A stretch of DNA of 64,000 bases from Chlorobaculum sp. 24CR. Lineage in GTDB: Bacteria > Bacteroidota > Chlorobiia > Chlorobiales > Chlorobiaceae. Under the pieces are notes generated by a model. It saw nothing but the letters and a program-made list of their open reading frames with translations. It did no database searches and had not been told where the DNA came from. Position 1 is the first letter of the stretch. Every line of letters begins with the position of its first letter. Position numbers and translations under genes: made by a program. Shown in pieces: positions 49,323 to 59,519 of the stretch. Location: NCBI RefSeq assembly GCF_004118635.1, contig NZ_SDGU01000009.1:1-64000 (forward strand), in the 5' to 3' direction.

Positions 49323-50195
49323 TCACTGAGAGCCGCCGCCAGCCTCCCGCAGCATCCGCAGCAGGCTGTCGTGCCAGTGCGGAATTTCGAGGTCGAACCA
49401 CTCCCTGATCTTGCGCTTGTTCAGCACGCTGAAGTGGGGACGCGCGGCTGGTGTCGGAAATTCCCAGCTCTCGATGGGCGAGACCTTGCACGAAAGAGCT
49501 TCAGCCTCCATGATCGCTCTGGCGAAATCGTACCACGAGCAGACCCCCTCGTTCGAGTAGTGAAACGTTTCGGCATAGCTCCGGACCGGATCGATCCGGT
49601 CGAGCATCGCAACAATCGCCGCCGCCAGATCCGCCGACCAGGTTGGAGTGCCGACCTGGTCGAAAACCACGCCGATCTGCTCCCGCTCACGACCGAGACG
49701 CAGCATGGTCTTCACGAAATTGTGTCCGTAAGCCGAGTAGAGCCACGAGGTGCGGATAATCAGGTGGGAGCATCCGCTCTCGCCAATCGCCTCCTCGCCC
49801 GCCAGCTTGGAACGCCCGTAAACCCCGCACGGCGCGACCGGATCATCCTCGCGATACGGACGGTGACCGGTTCCATCGAAAACATAATCGGTCGAAACAT
49901 GCACCAGCAGCGCATCGAGCGCTTTTGCCGCTGCCGCAAGTGAAGCCGCGCCGTCGCGGTTCACCCGGAAGGCCGACTCCGGCTCGCTCTCGGCCTTGTC
50001 CACCGCCGTCCAGGCCGCGCAGTTGACGATCACGCCGATCTCGTGGTCGCGGCAAAACGCCTCGACTTTCGAGGCATCGGTGATGTCGAGCTCGGGCAGA
50101 TCGCTGAAAAACCAGCTATGGCCATCCGAACCGTCCTGCAAATGGCGCAGGTCAGAACCGAGCTGACCGAGACTTCCCGTTACCAGAATGTTCAT
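49323..50195 (-). CDS. rfbD: dTDP-4-dehydrorhamnose reductase
   Basis: This is the final enzyme of dTDP-L-rhamnose synthesis. The 290-residue protein has MNILVTGSLGQLGSDLRHLQ, VNCAAWTAVDKAESEPE, VSTDYVFDGTGHRPYREDD, and VYGRSKLAGEEAI (Tyr-x3-Lys). It lies between rfbC (34 bases upstream) and rfbB in a single-strand operon. Confidence 0.95.
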   Translation of the reverse strand: MNILVTGSLGQLGSDLRHLQDGSDGHSWFFSDLPELDITDASKVEAFCRDHEIGVIVNCAAWTAVDKAESEPESAFRVNRDGAASLAAAAKALDALLVHVSTDYVFDGTGHRPYREDDPVAPCGVYGRSKLAGEEAIGESGCSHLIIRTSWLYSAYGHNFVKTMLRLGREREQIGVVFDQVGTPTWSADLAAAIVAMLDRIDPVRSYAETFHYSNEGVCSWYDFARAIMEAEALSCKVSPIESWEFPTPAARPHFSVLNKRKIREWFDLEIPHWHDSLLRMLREAGGGSQ

Positions 50196-50229
50196 CGAGG
50201 GTTGATCGATACATTGACAAAAAAGGGGA

Positions 50230-50787
50230 CTACGACGTCAGTTCGACAGGCTCGATCTCGTGCAGCATCGGCTGACGTTGATCCTTGTCCGACAGACTCA
50301 CGTCGGCTGCGGGCAATCGCCAGTCGATGCCGATCGACGGATCGTTCCAGCGAACGCCCGCATCGTGCGACGGCGCGTAATAGTCGGTACACTTGTAGCT
50401 GAACACCGCCGATTCGCTCAAGACGGCGAACCCGTGCGCAAACCCCGGCGGAATCCACATCATGCGGTGGTTACTCTCGCTGAGCACCTGCGCGGTGTGT
50501 TTGCCAAAGTTCGGTGATTCCTGCCGGATATCGACCGCTACATCGAGCACTTCGCCCCGAATCACCCGGACAAGCTTGCCCTGCGCGTGAGGCGATTTCT
50601 GGTAGTGCAGCCCCCGAACCACCCCATAGCGCGAAAAAGACTCGTTGTCCTGTACAAAACGATAGCTTCCGGCATGTCGCTCGAACACGTCCTGCCGGAA
50701 AGACTCGAAAAACCATCCGCGCTCGTCGCCGAACACTTTTGGCTCGAACAGCAAAACACCGGGAAGCGGGGTCTGTATGATCTGCAT
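50230..50787 (-). CDS. rfbC: dTDP-4-dehydrorhamnose 3,5-epimerase
   Basis: This 185-residue cupin epimerase has FEPKVFGDERGWFFESFRQD, VRGLHYQKSPHAQGKLVRVI with the catalytic His, and WIPPGFAHGFAVLSESAVF. It is the third enzyme of the dTDP-rhamnose pathway. The gene follows rfbA after 46 bases. Confidence 0.95.
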   Translation of the reverse strand: MQIIQTPLPGVLLFEPKVFGDERGWFFESFRQDVFERHAGSYRFVQDNESFSRYGVVRGLHYQKSPHAQGKLVRVIRGEVLDVAVDIRQESPNFGKHTAQVLSESNHRMMWIPPGFAHGFAVLSESAVFSYKCTDYYAPSHDAGVRWNDPSIGIDWRLPAADVSLSDKDQRQPMLHEIEPVELTS

Positions 50788-50833
50788 GGGTTACAAAGCG
50801 GCTGATGAATTCATGAACAGGTAATAAACAGGT

Positions 50834-51715
50834 TCAGATTCCCTGCTCCAGAAGTTTGAGCAGATACTGCCCGTACTGGTTCTTGAGCATAGGCGCAGCA
50901 AGGCGTTCGAGTTCGGCGTCGCTGATCCAGCCGTTTCGCCAGGCGATCTCTTCGGGGCAGGCAATCTTGAGACCCTGCCGTTTTTCGATGGTCTGGATAA
51001 AGCTTCCTGCCTCCTGGAAAGATTCGTGCGTACCGGTATCGAGCCAGGCGAATCCACGCCCCATGATCGAACAAACCAGATCGCCCCGTTCGAGGTAGGC
51101 CTGGTTCACCGAGGTGATTTCGAGTTCGCCTCGGGCCGAAGGCTTCACCCCGGCGGCAACGTCAACCACATCGTTGGTGTAAAAATAGAGGCCCACGACC
51201 GCGTAGTTCGATTTCGGCTTCTCCGGCTTCTCGACGATGGAGAGCACCTGCCCCTCCGGGTCAAACTCGACCACGCCGTACCGTTCAGGATCGCTGACAT
51301 AGTAGCCGAAAACCACCGCCTTTCTCCGATTCTCGACGGCGCGCACCGCCTCTTCGAGCATCCCGCTGAAGCCGTAGCCGAAAAAAATATTGTCGCCAAG
51401 CACGAGGCACACATCGTCATCGCCAATAAAATTGCGACCAAGGATGAACGCCTGCGCCAAACCGTCGGGGCTTGGCTGAACGGCAAAGGAGATCGAAATG
51501 CCCCAGTCACTGCCGTCACCAAGCAGTTTGACGAACGATGACTGATCTTCGGGAGTGGTGATGACGAGCACCTCCCTGATACCGGCAAGCATCAGGGTTG
51601 TCAGCGGATAGTAGATCATCGGCTTGTCATAGACGGGAAGCAGTTGCTTCGATAAGCCCCTGGTGACGGGGTAGAGGCGAGTGCCCGACCCTCCGGCAAG
51701 AATGATGCCTTTCAT
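50834..51715 (-). CDS. rfbA: Glucose-1-phosphate thymidylyltransferase
   Basis: This first enzyme of the dTDP-L-rhamnose pathway, 293 residues, has [70 protein letters not shown] and [16 protein letters not shown]. It is the first gene of the rfbACDB-manC run. The AT-rich spacer upstream, shared with the divergent GH13 gene, should hold its promoter. Confidence 0.96.
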   Translation of the reverse strand: MKGIILAGGSGTRLYPVTRGLSKQLLPVYDKPMIYYPLTTLMLAGIREVLVITTPEDQSSFVKLLGDGSDWGISISFAVQPSPDGLAQAFILGRNFIGDDDVCLVLGDNIFFGYGFSGMLEEAVRAVENRRKAVVFGYYVSDPERYGVVEFDPEGQVLSIVEKPEKPKSNYAVVGLYFYTNDVVDVAAGVKPSARGELEITSVNQAYLERGDLVCSIMGRGFAWLDTGTHESFQEAGSFIQTIEKRQGLKIACPEEIAWRNGWISDAELERLAAPMLKNQYGQYLLKLLEQGI

Positions 51716-52011
51716 GGTGGTTAATGATCTTCGGTCAGTAATGGTGATGTTTCCGATTCGCCGCTTTCCGGGCCGACCAATTAATCAATATAGGTAAAAT
51801 ATCTTCTTTTTTATTCGCACACCTGGGAGAGCTGCGTGTCGCTAACGTAAAACCAGGACTCATTCCGTTGACTGATTCACGAAGGCTGTGATCCACCAAA
51901 AACGCCTTTAGTTGCCCCAGACGCTCCTGAAACCCGTGTTTCAGCCGGAACCAATTATTGCGTACCTTGTGCAATACTTATGAACCATCCCGAGCCTGAC
52001 AGGCAAGCCTT

Positions 52012-55000
52012 ATGAGCACCGACATCCGTACTTCCGCGAAAGAGCACTTTTACATCAGCAAAGCCGCGAGGAACCGCTATCGCCTTGACGATCCCGACCT
52101 GCTGCGACTGCCCGGCGACCGGCGCGAGGCGATGGCGCAGTCCGAACGGCAGACCGAGACGATCAACCAGCGGTTGCGCCTGATCGAAGGCGACGACGCC
52201 AAACCGTTGCTGCCCGCGCAGTTCCACGGCATGAAGCTCCTGCACGAACTGCAACACCATGTGATCGACAAGGTATCGAGCCTGCGCACCCAGGCGCTGG
52301 CGGTGCTGGACAGCGAAGCCTCGAACTGGAATGCCGCCGAGTATCTCGGCAGGTTCGTCAAACGCTTCCCTGCCGGTGAGATTTACCGCTCGAAAACCGC
52401 TCCTGAAGCGTGGCTGAAAAGCCCCGCCAACCGCTCGAACGCGCTCGAAGAGGCGTACCTGGTCTGGCTCAACAACCGGAATCCGGCGCTGAAACAGTTT
52501 GCGGGACTGATTTCCGACCAGGAGCTGCACGGCGACCGGGCTTACCCGCAACTCGTCAGGGCGATGCAGCACGCCGTGCAGAGCGCTGGCCCGGTCGGCA
52601 ACCGGGAGGACGATCTTGAGGAGCTGCTCACCCGCCCGTTCCGGTACGCGCCCGATTCACTGCTCGACCAGCTCCGCTTCATCAAGCTGAACTGGCAGGA
52701 CTTGCTCGCCGACTCACCCTGGCGGGAGCTGCTCGACGAGGCGATCGTGCTGATCGAGGATGAGGATCGCTACCTCTTTTTTGAACACATGGCCCAGCAA
52801 GGGGGCGGGCAGGCGCACGGGGCGTTCGGCGAAAAGGAGGCGCACGCTCCCTCGTATGACGACCTGGCCAACGCTCCGGCCCGCTACTCGCACGACTCGT
52901 CGTGGATGCCCGAAGTGGTGATGATCGCTAAGAGCACCTACGTCTGGCTCGACCAGCTCTCGCGCCAGTACGGGCGGCGCGTCACGCGATTGCAGGAGAT
53001 TCCGGACGAGGAGCTCGACCTGCTCGCCGGGCGCGGCTTCACCTCGCTGTGGCTGATCGGCCTCTGGGAGCGCAGCTACGCATCGCGCAAAATCAAGCAG
53101 TTGCAGGGCAATCCGGAAGCCAAGGCCTCCGCTTACGCGCTCGAAAGTTACGACATCGCCCTGGAGCTGGGAGGCTACGACGGCTACGTCGATCTGCGCA
53201 ACCGCGCCATGCAGCGCGGCATCCGGCTGGCCAGCGACATGGTGCCGAACCACACCGGTATCGACTCCGAGCTGGTGCGCCAGCGGCCCGACTGGTTCCT
53301 CTCGACCAACCAGCCGCCCTATCCGAACTACAGCTACAACGGCCCGAACCTGAGCGCCAGCGACCGCTACGGCATCCACATCGAGGATGGCTACTGGAAC
53401 CGCTCCGACGCCGCCGTCACCTTCAAGCGGGTCGATCACCTGACCGGCGACACGCGCTATATTTATCACGGCAACGACGGCACCACCATGCCGTGGAACG
53501 ACACGGCGCAGCTCAACTTCCTCGACCCGGAGGTGCGCGAAGGGGTGATCCAGCAGATTCTGCACGTGGCCCGCATGTTCCCGGTGATCCGCTTCGACGC
53601 GGCGATGGTGCTGGCCAAGATGCACATCCAGCGCTTGTGGTTCCCGCTGCATGGCCACGCACCAGGCATTCCGTCGCGCGGCGCATGGTCGATGAGCATG
53701 GCCGACTTCGAGGCCGCCATGCCGCAGGAGTTCTGGCGCGAAGTGGTTGACCGCGTCGCGCGCGAAGTGCCCGACACGCTGCTGCTGGCCGAAGCGTTCT
53801 GGATGCTCGAAGGCTACTTCGTCCGCACGCTCGGCATGCACCGCGTTTACAACAGCGCCTTCATGCACATGCTCAAAAAGGAGGACAACGCGGGCTACCG
53901 CCAGCTCATCAAAAAGACGCTTGAATTCGACGCGGAGATTCTGAAGCGCTACGTCAACTTCATGAACAACCCCGACGAAGACACGGCCATCGCGCAGTTC
54001 GGCAGGGGCGACAAGTACTTCGGCGTCTGCATGATGATGCTCACCATGCCGGGCCTGCCGATGATCGGCCACGGGCAGGTCGAGGGCTTCACCGAAAAGT
54101 ACGGCATGGAGTACGCCAAGGCCTACTACGACGAACAGCCCGACCACGAGCTGGTCGAGCGCCACTACCGCGAAATCTTCCCGGTCATGAAGCAGCGCTC
54201 GCTCTTCGCCGAAGTCGCCCATTTCCAGCTCTTCGACCTCTACGCGCCAAACGGCCAGGTCAACGAAAACGTCTTCGCCTACACCAACCGGCACGGCGAC
54301 AAGCAGAACCTCTTTATCTACAACAACCGCTACGAAGCCTCTGAAGGGTGGATCAGACTCTCCGCCGCTCGGCTCGACAACGGCTCGTTCACGCATACCT
54401 CGCTTGGCGACGCGCTCTCGCTGCCCGGCGAGCACGGCAGCTTCGTCATCTTCCGCGACCACCAGAGCGGCCTGGAGTTCATCCGCTCCTGCGAGCAGAT
54501 GCGAAATGACGGGCTGTACATCTCGCTCGGCGGCTACCAGTACAATCTGTTCATGGAGTTCCGCATTGTCCAGCCCTCGAAGCTCAAGCCGTTCGACCGG
54601 GTGTGCGAAGAGCTGAACGGACGGGGCGTCGCGTCGGTCGAGATCGAAGCGCTCTCGATGAGCCTGCGACCGATTCACCAGATCGTGACTGCGGCAATCG
54701 GCGGATTCATCGAAGACGGCAAGACGAAACCCGTCAAACCGGCAAAGCACGCAGAGGCGTTCGGCAAGGCCTGCGAAACCCTGCTCGAAGCTGTCGCGGA
54801 GCGCTTCGCGGAGATCATGGAGCAGCCGCTCACGCCGCCCGACGACATCGGCGCAGAGGCTGCGGAGCGCTACCGCTGCGCTCTGGACTACCGCTCGCAG
54901 CTCAAGGAAGCCGATGGCATCAAGCGCGTCAAAGCCTCGCTCGGCCTCGACGCAACAACCGGTGATCCTTTCGGCTCGCTCACCAAAACCCTTGTCGCCC

Positions 55001-55467
55001 TCGACCTCATGCAGACGATGGTGCGCGACAACGGCCTCTTGCAGCAGCAACTCATCGATCAGTGGATGCTTGGCGGCGCGCTTGAAAAAACCGTCGCCGA
55101 ACAGGCCGCCAACTGGCCGGTCAACGGCGCCGAAGCGGTCGATCTCTTCTCCTGCCTGCTCGCCCGGCGGACAGAGACCGCCAGCGATGCAACACCGGAT
55201 GAGCAGCTCATGCAGTCGATCAGCGCCCTGCGCGAATCGGGCGACCGCCACTTCAGCGCCTTCATGCAGGTGCAGCACCTGCACGGCAAGGAGTGGTTCC
55301 GCGAACGCCAGCTCAGCCAACTGGCCTCATGGATCATGGTGCAGGAGCTGATTCAGGCCAAGGAAAAAGCCGCTCCCGACACCTGGCTCGAAGCCATCGA
55401 AAAGCTCGAAATGGCCGCCTTCGTCAGCGGCTACGAACTCGGATCGCTGCTAAAAATGAGCCGTTGA
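52012..55467 (+). CDS. Large GH13 (alpha-amylase family) protein with long N- and C-terminal extensions
   Basis: Of 1151 residues, the GH13 barrel spans about 300-760: DMVPNHTGID (region I), VIRFDAAMVL with the nucleophile Asp (II), LLLAEAFWMLE with the acid Glu (III), and FMNNPDED for region IV, where the usual NHD reads NPD. About 290 N-terminal and 370 C-terminal residues match no domain I know. No signal peptide. A role in cytoplasmic alpha-glucan metabolism is likely. The NPD reading resembles the NTPD region of GlgE-type maltosyltransferases, so a transferase is possible. Confidence 0.85.
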   Translation: MSTDIRTSAKEHFYISKAARNRYRLDDPDLLRLPGDRREAMAQSERQTETINQRLRLIEGDDAKPLLPAQFHGMKLLHELQHHVIDKVSSLRTQALAVLDSEASNWNAAEYLGRFVKRFPAGEIYRSKTAPEAWLKSPANRSNALEEAYLVWLNNRNPALKQFAGLISDQELHGDRAYPQLVRAMQHAVQSAGPVGNREDDLEELLTRPFRYAPDSLLDQLRFIKLNWQDLLADSPWRELLDEAIVLIEDEDRYLFFEHMAQQGGGQAHGAFGEKEAHAPSYDDLANAPARYSHDSSWMPEVVMIAKSTYVWLDQLSRQYGRRVTRLQEIPDEELDLLAGRGFTSLWLIGLWERSYASRKIKQLQGNPEAKASAYALESYDIALELGGYDGYVDLRNRAMQRGIRLASDMVPNHTGIDSELVRQRPDWFLSTNQPPYPNYSYNGPNLSASDRYGIHIEDGYWNRSDAAVTFKRVDHLTGDTRYIYHGNDGTTMPWNDTAQLNFLDPEVREGVIQQILHVARMFPVIRFDAAMVLAKMHIQRLWFPLHGHAPGIPSRGAWSMSMADFEAAMPQEFWREVVDRVAREVPDTLLLAEAFWMLEGYFVRTLGMHRVYNSAFMHMLKKEDNAGYRQLIKKTLEFDAEILKRYVNFMNNPDEDTAIAQFGRGDKYFGVCMMMLTMPGLPMIGHGQVEGFTEKYGMEYAKAYYDEQPDHELVERHYREIFPVMKQRSLFAEVAHFQLFDLYAPNGQVNENVFAYTNRHGDKQNLFIYNNRYEASEGWIRLSAARLDNGSFTHTSLGDALSLPGEHGSFVIFRDHQSGLEFIRSCEQMRNDGLYISLGGYQYNLFMEFRIVQPSKLKPFDRVCEELNGRGVASVEIEALSMSLRPIHQIVTAAIGGFIEDGKTKPVKPAKHAEAFGKACETLLEAVAERFAEIMEQPLTPPDDIGAEAAERYRCALDYRSQLKEADGIKRVKASLGLDATTGDPFGSLTKTLVALDLMQTMVRDNGLLQQQLIDQWMLGGALEKTVAEQAANWPVNGAEAVDLFSCLLARRTETASDATPDEQLMQSISALRESGDRHFSAFMQVQHLHGKEWFRERQLSQLASWIMVQELIQAKEKAAPDTWLEAIEKLEMAAFVSGYELGSLLKMSR

Positions 55468-55481
55468 ACTTTGTCTTTTTA

Positions 55482-55525
55482 TCCTATAGGTCGTATAAGA
55501 CCTATAGGACTTATAAGTCCTATAA
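55482..55525. repeat. TATAGG/TTATAAG palindromic dispersed repeat, copy 3
   Basis: TCCTATAGGTCGTATAAGAC followed by CTATAGGACTTATAAGTCCT. It starts 14 bases after the GH13 stop and just before the bidirectional terminator. Confidence 0.75.
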
Positions 55526-55547
55526 AAACATCCCCCACCAGAAACAG

Positions 55548-55574
55548 AAAAAGCCCGGAAATTCCGGGCTTTTT
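55548..55574. terminator. Bidirectional terminator between GH13 gene and petB
   Basis: AAAAAGCCCGG and CCGGGCTTTTT form an 11-bp stem with a 5-base loop, with T runs on both strands. Confidence 0.92.
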
Positions 55575-55598
55575 CTTGGGACTATTGAAACAGGCTGC

Positions 55599-56891
55599 TT
55601 ACGGCAGAGCAGAGTACTCGGCATAAACCCTGTAGGTGTTGACCAGGAGGAAGGCGAGCACCAGAATACCGAACACGGTGAAGATCGGGCTTTTCTTCTC
55701 CTGCGAAGCCTGACGGTCGATGAACGGAACCAGCATCCAGACCACGCCACCGATGGTGAAGAGGATGATGGCCAGCAGTTCGCCGCCCTCGAAGGTGAAG
55801 TCCTTAAGCAACTGGAACTGCGCCCAGAAGTACCACTCAGGCTTGATGCCGACAGGAGCCGAAGCGAGCGCGTCAGCCTTCACGCCGATCTCCCAGGGGA
55901 ACATCACGGCCAGATAGATGAGCAAGGCGAAACCGATGAGCCAGCCGATGCCGTCCTTGGCAAGGAAGGTAGGGAAGAACTTGTCGTAGCCCTTGATGAG
56001 ACCGGCCTCTTTGTAGCCGATCGGAGCGGAGGTGCCAAGCATCTGCACCATCGTCAGGTGAGCGGCAAGCACCAGCATGACCAAGCCGGGAAGCAGCACG
56101 ACGTGCAGCGAGAACATGCGGGTGAGGGTTTCGCCGCCGACCTCGGGGCCGCCGCGAAGAATCTCGACCAGGAACGCGCCGCCGGGGGCGACCTTCGGAA
56201 CTTCGGTGCCAACCTGGGTAGCGAAGAAGGCCAGCTCGTTCCACGGCAGCAGGTAGCCGGTGAAGCCAAAGCCAAGGCTGAGCACGAGAAGAATGAAGCC
56301 ACTGACCCACATCAGCTCACGCGGTTTGCGGTAAGACTTCATGAAGAAGGTGCTGAACATGTGGATGAACAGCATCATAATCATCAGGTTGGCGCTCCAG
56401 GCATGGACCTGGCGAAGCAGCCAGCCGAAAGGAACTTCACCCTGAATGAACAGGAACGAAGCGAAAGCTTCGGCTTCGGTCGGCTTGTAGTACTGCAACA
56501 GCAGCAAACCGGTGAGAATCTGGATGATGAAGAAGAACAGACCGAGACCGCCGAAGTAGTACCAGAAGGAGAGACGATGCTTCGGCACCTCTTTTTTCTT
56601 CAGGTAATCGAGGATCGGCATAATCATGTAGAAACGCTCCTGGAACCATGATCCCAAAACGCTCATTTTCGAGTCCTTGAAAGGATTCGGGTCCGGACGG
56701 TCAACCGGTGGTTTGTAAACGCCCGACTGAGCGGCGGCAGCGGGTGCAGCCGGCTTGGCCGGAGCTTTCGCGGCAGGTTTCGCAGCGCCCGGCGCGGCAC
56801 CCTTGGCGGCGGGCTTTGCCGCTCCGGGGGCTGCCGGTTTCGGCTTGGCAGGAGCGGTGCCTGCGGCCGGCTTCTGGGTATTTTCAGCCAT
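55599..56891 (-). CDS. petB: Cytochrome b of the cytochrome bc-type complex
   Basis: This 430-residue cytochrome b has b6 and subunit-IV-like parts fused in one chain. Heme-ligand regions include [20 protein letters not shown] and [20 protein letters not shown], and the quinol site motif PEWYF appears as [12 protein letters not shown]. The first ~60 residues are Ala/Pro/Lys-rich ([13 protein letters not shown]-type repeats), a feature of green sulfur bacteria. With the Rieske protein it passes electrons from menaquinol to cytochrome c for photosynthesis. Second gene of petCB. Confidence 0.96.
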   Translation of the reverse strand: MAENTQKPAAGTAPAKPKPAAPGAAKPAAKGAAPGAAKPAAKAPAKPAAPAAAAQSGVYKPPVDRPDPNPFKDSKMSVLGSWFQERFYMIMPILDYLKKKEVPKHRLSFWYYFGGLGLFFFIIQILTGLLLLQYYKPTEAEAFASFLFIQGEVPFGWLLRQVHAWSANLMIMMLFIHMFSTFFMKSYRKPRELMWVSGFILLVLSLGFGFTGYLLPWNELAFFATQVGTEVPKVAPGGAFLVEILRGGPEVGGETLTRMFSLHVVLLPGLVMLVLAAHLTMVQMLGTSAPIGYKEAGLIKGYDKFFPTFLAKDGIGWLIGFALLIYLAVMFPWEIGVKADALASAPVGIKPEWYFWAQFQLLKDFTFEGGELLAIILFTIGGVVWMLVPFIDRQASQEKKSPIFTVFGILVLAFLLVNTYRVYAEYSALP

Positions 56892-56926
56892 GTATCTTGA
56901 CTCCCTTGATTTTCAGGTATTGATTC

Positions 56927-57469
56927 TTAAGCTTTTGAAATGATGATGCTGTCGCCCTCGATCCTTGCGCTGTACTGCTTCAGCGGCAGGGGCTGCGGAC
57001 CGGAGATGATTTCGCCGTTCCTCTGGTACTTCGCGCCGTGACAGGGGCAGAAGTACTGCTTGTCGGCATCGACCCAGTTGACCAGGCAACCGAGGTGGGT
57101 GCAGACGGCGCTGACCGCCGTAAGGGAGCCGCCGCTGTTGACAACGATCACCTTGTCTTCGTTGAACTGGAAAATCTTGCCTTTGCCATCCGGAACTTCC
57201 GACGCAGGGACGGTGAGTTCGTTGACAATCTTAACCTTTTTGGCCGGCGGAATGATGTATTTGACGACCGGATAAAGCGTGCTGACGGCCACGATTGCGC
57301 CAACGCCACCGACAACCTTGTGCAGAAAGCCTCTACGCTCGAAATTGACCCCTTTAAGCCCCTCTTCACGAGGTTTGCCGCCGGTAACGGCACCGGCCGA
57401 AGCGGGAGCTGCTCCCTGACCCAGCGAACTCATCCTTGCCGGGCTTTTGAAATTACCAGTTTGCGCCAT
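56927..57469 (-). CDS. petC: Rieske iron-sulfur protein
   Basis: This ~180-residue membrane-anchored Rieske protein has the cluster boxes CTHLGC and CPCHGAKY, one N-terminal membrane span (VVGGVGAIVAVSTLYPVVKY), and a twin-Arg-like KGVNFERRGFLHK segment just before it. The ATG at 57469 (MAQTGNFKSP) follows AAAAGGAG; a longer frame to 57562 has no support. petB follows after 35 bases, so the two form one operon downstream of crtC. Confidence 0.96.
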   Translation of the reverse strand: MAQTGNFKSPARMSSLGQGAAPASAGAVTGGKPREEGLKGVNFERRGFLHKVVGGVGAIVAVSTLYPVVKYIIPPAKKVKIVNELTVPASEVPDGKGKIFQFNEDKVIVVNSGGSLTAVSAVCTHLGCLVNWVDADKQYFCPCHGAKYQRNGEIISGPQPLPLKQYSARIEGDSIIISKA

Positions 57470-57625
57470 TACGTATCTATCTCCTTTTAATGACTTGAGT
57501 TGTATGTATCCAGAAAGCATCCGCCGCCTGACGGCATCTCGCAGAAATCGCAGCGGAACCAAAGCCCGTCCCGGCGTTTTGCGTGAGCCGGAGACAAAAA
57601 ACGGACTTACAGAATGGCACGCAAT

Positions 57626-58765
57626 TTAAAATTTTTTCTTGTTAAACCAATCGAATTGCCGCTTGAAAAAATTGTAAAGAAAATACATCGCGGAGCGCTT
57701 GCCGGCACGCAAGACACGGCTTGCCGTAAAAAATTGCATCAATTTTGAACGCAAGGGGGCTGGATTCAGGAACTCCGAGATTCCCTTGACCTCTTCCAGC
57801 CGCTCATCTCCGATCGTCATGGAGAGGCGTGAAGTGTAACGAAGGTAGAACGGCCCTGCATCGAGCGCCTTCTGGTGCCGAATCTCGACGCTGACGCCCA
57901 CCGTTTCGAGCCGCAACTTTTTTCCGTGAACCGGCGCGAACAGGCCTCTCGTAAAGCGGCTCTCGGTGACGCTTACCGCCTCGAAAACCGGGGCTTTTCC
58001 GCTTTGGTGATCGCGAAGCATCATGACCGCCTGCGGTGAGGATAACCGGCCACGCAGAAAAACCACGTAATAGATCAGGTCGTAACGTTCAGAAAAGGTC
58101 CGCCCCCAATACCACCGGTCGATCGATTCGTACATCGGCACCGTGCCGAGGTTGTGATCGTGATAGCCTCGCCCACGGAATTGCACCACCTTCCGCTTGC
58201 CGGTGGCGAGCGACCTGATGTCGAGTATGCCGAGCACTTCGGCTTTGGGTACACTCAGCACCCACTGGTGACGAAAATCAAGGCTGTCGTGCAGAGAAGT
58301 GTCGAGATGATAGTCGAAACGGTGCTGAGGCCTGAATGAAAACGAGGCGTGAACCGACCGGTCTCGTGCCGGAAACGAAAAATCGATGCTGAGGCGATAC
58401 TCGTCGCGCTGCCGATCATAGACAAAACGGTTCCCTTCGAACCGAACGCCGACTCCCCCGTCTTCGGAGGCGAAAAGCTCACGCCCCCCCTCCTTGATGA
58501 AATTGATGGCCTCCTTGCCGTTTTCATAGAACTGAAAGCTGAAACCGGCGTAATCGACCGGATTCGGCGGATCGGCCCGGCGGCGGGCTTTCCAATCTTC
58601 GTAATGGCTCAGGTAGTAAGGCGAGAAGGCAAAACCGGCAAACCAGATGAAGACGACGGAGATTCCCTGCGCTTCATCTTCGGCATCGAAATACCACCAC
58701 TCGTAGGAACCCGGAGCATCGAGCCGGTGCCATGCCTCCTGAAGCGGATCGGTCGTGATGTTCAT
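57626..58765 (-). CDS. crtC: Carotenoid 1,2-hydratase CrtC
   Basis: CrtC adds water across the 1,2 double bond of acyclic carotenoid ends, giving OH-chlorobactene in green sulfur bacteria. The 379-residue lipocalin-like protein has GSYEWWYFDAED, DFSFPARDRSVHASFSF, GYHDHNLGTVPM and WYWGRTFSERYDLIYYVVFL, all hallmark segments. No signal peptide is seen. It lies just upstream of petCB on the same strand, with 156 bases between; co-transcription is possible. I recognise the same crtC-petC-petB order from Chlorobaculum tepidum by memory. Confidence 0.93.
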   Translation of the reverse strand: MNITTDPLQEAWHRLDAPGSYEWWYFDAEDEAQGISVVFIWFAGFAFSPYYLSHYEDWKARRRADPPNPVDYAGFSFQFYENGKEAINFIKEGGRELFASEDGGVGVRFEGNRFVYDRQRDEYRLSIDFSFPARDRSVHASFSFRPQHRFDYHLDTSLHDSLDFRHQWVLSVPKAEVLGILDIRSLATGKRKVVQFRGRGYHDHNLGTVPMYESIDRWYWGRTFSERYDLIYYVVFLRGRLSSPQAVMMLRDHQSGKAPVFEAVSVTESRFTRGLFAPVHGKKLRLETVGVSVEIRHQKALDAGPFYLRYTSRLSMTIGDERLEEVKGISEFLNPAPLRSKLMQFFTASRVLRAGKRSAMYFLYNFFKRQFDWFNKKKF

Positions 58766-59519
58766 GCCAGACGCAGCTGGTGGAAAAACGAGCTGACAGA
58801 ATCACTGCAAGACAGCCGGAAAAGCTCGACAACCGGCGAAAGAGAGCGTTGAGAAGAGAGAAATGATCGGATGCACATACGTCAAAAACTTCGCCAACGA
58901 TCTGGTTAAACCCACAACTACCAACATGAAAGTCAAAAAATTTCAACCAAGATAGCGCTTTCCCGGCGATAAAGCACCACTGGCGATCTTGAGAATCTGG
59001 CTAACAATAGCCTGTCAGCACTCCTTGCATGCACTAAAATCGTGACACTACGGAGATTCTGACAGGCTCATCGAGCCTGACAAATCGGCAATGAGCGCGG
59101 TAAGAATGACCCGTAATTCATCGGCAAAATACGGATGCGGGTTTTGTGGCAACAAGGTAAAACCGGTGTTCAGTCGCCCTGACAGCCCGGCTGACAAAGC
59201 CTGCGTTGAACGCAGGAATATGCCGCCCGTTTATGCGTCCGGATCAGGCCGGGAGGTTATGGAACAATAGAGAGAACTCATTCCGAACGATCAGAGCGCC
59301 TATCGGATCAGGGGGTGTGGCGACTGATGAATTTCAGATTTGAGATACTGAGATTTGCCGGGAACCATGCTTCGCGCAGCGCAGACCCGACCGCCAAATG
59401 CCGCCGGGTAGGCCTTTTTTCAGAATTCCGGCGGGTATTCAAGCGGCGGGCCGATAAAGTTACTGAGTCGCGAGTTTCGGCGCCCATTGGCCGAAGCAAG
59501 AACCATTCAATTGCGGACT

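Noticed and set aside
51735-51974. 79-codon minus-strand frame upstream of rfbA
   Set aside because: Composition and lack of a ribosome site point to spacer; it covers the probable divergent promoter region.
52714-55320. 868-codon minus-strand open frame
   Set aside because: Antisense of the large GH13 gene, whose catalytic regions are clear.
58674-58946. 90-codon minus-strand frame at the crtC start
   Set aside because: It overlaps the real crtC N-terminus in another frame and shows no protein-like pattern beyond a short hydrophobic run.
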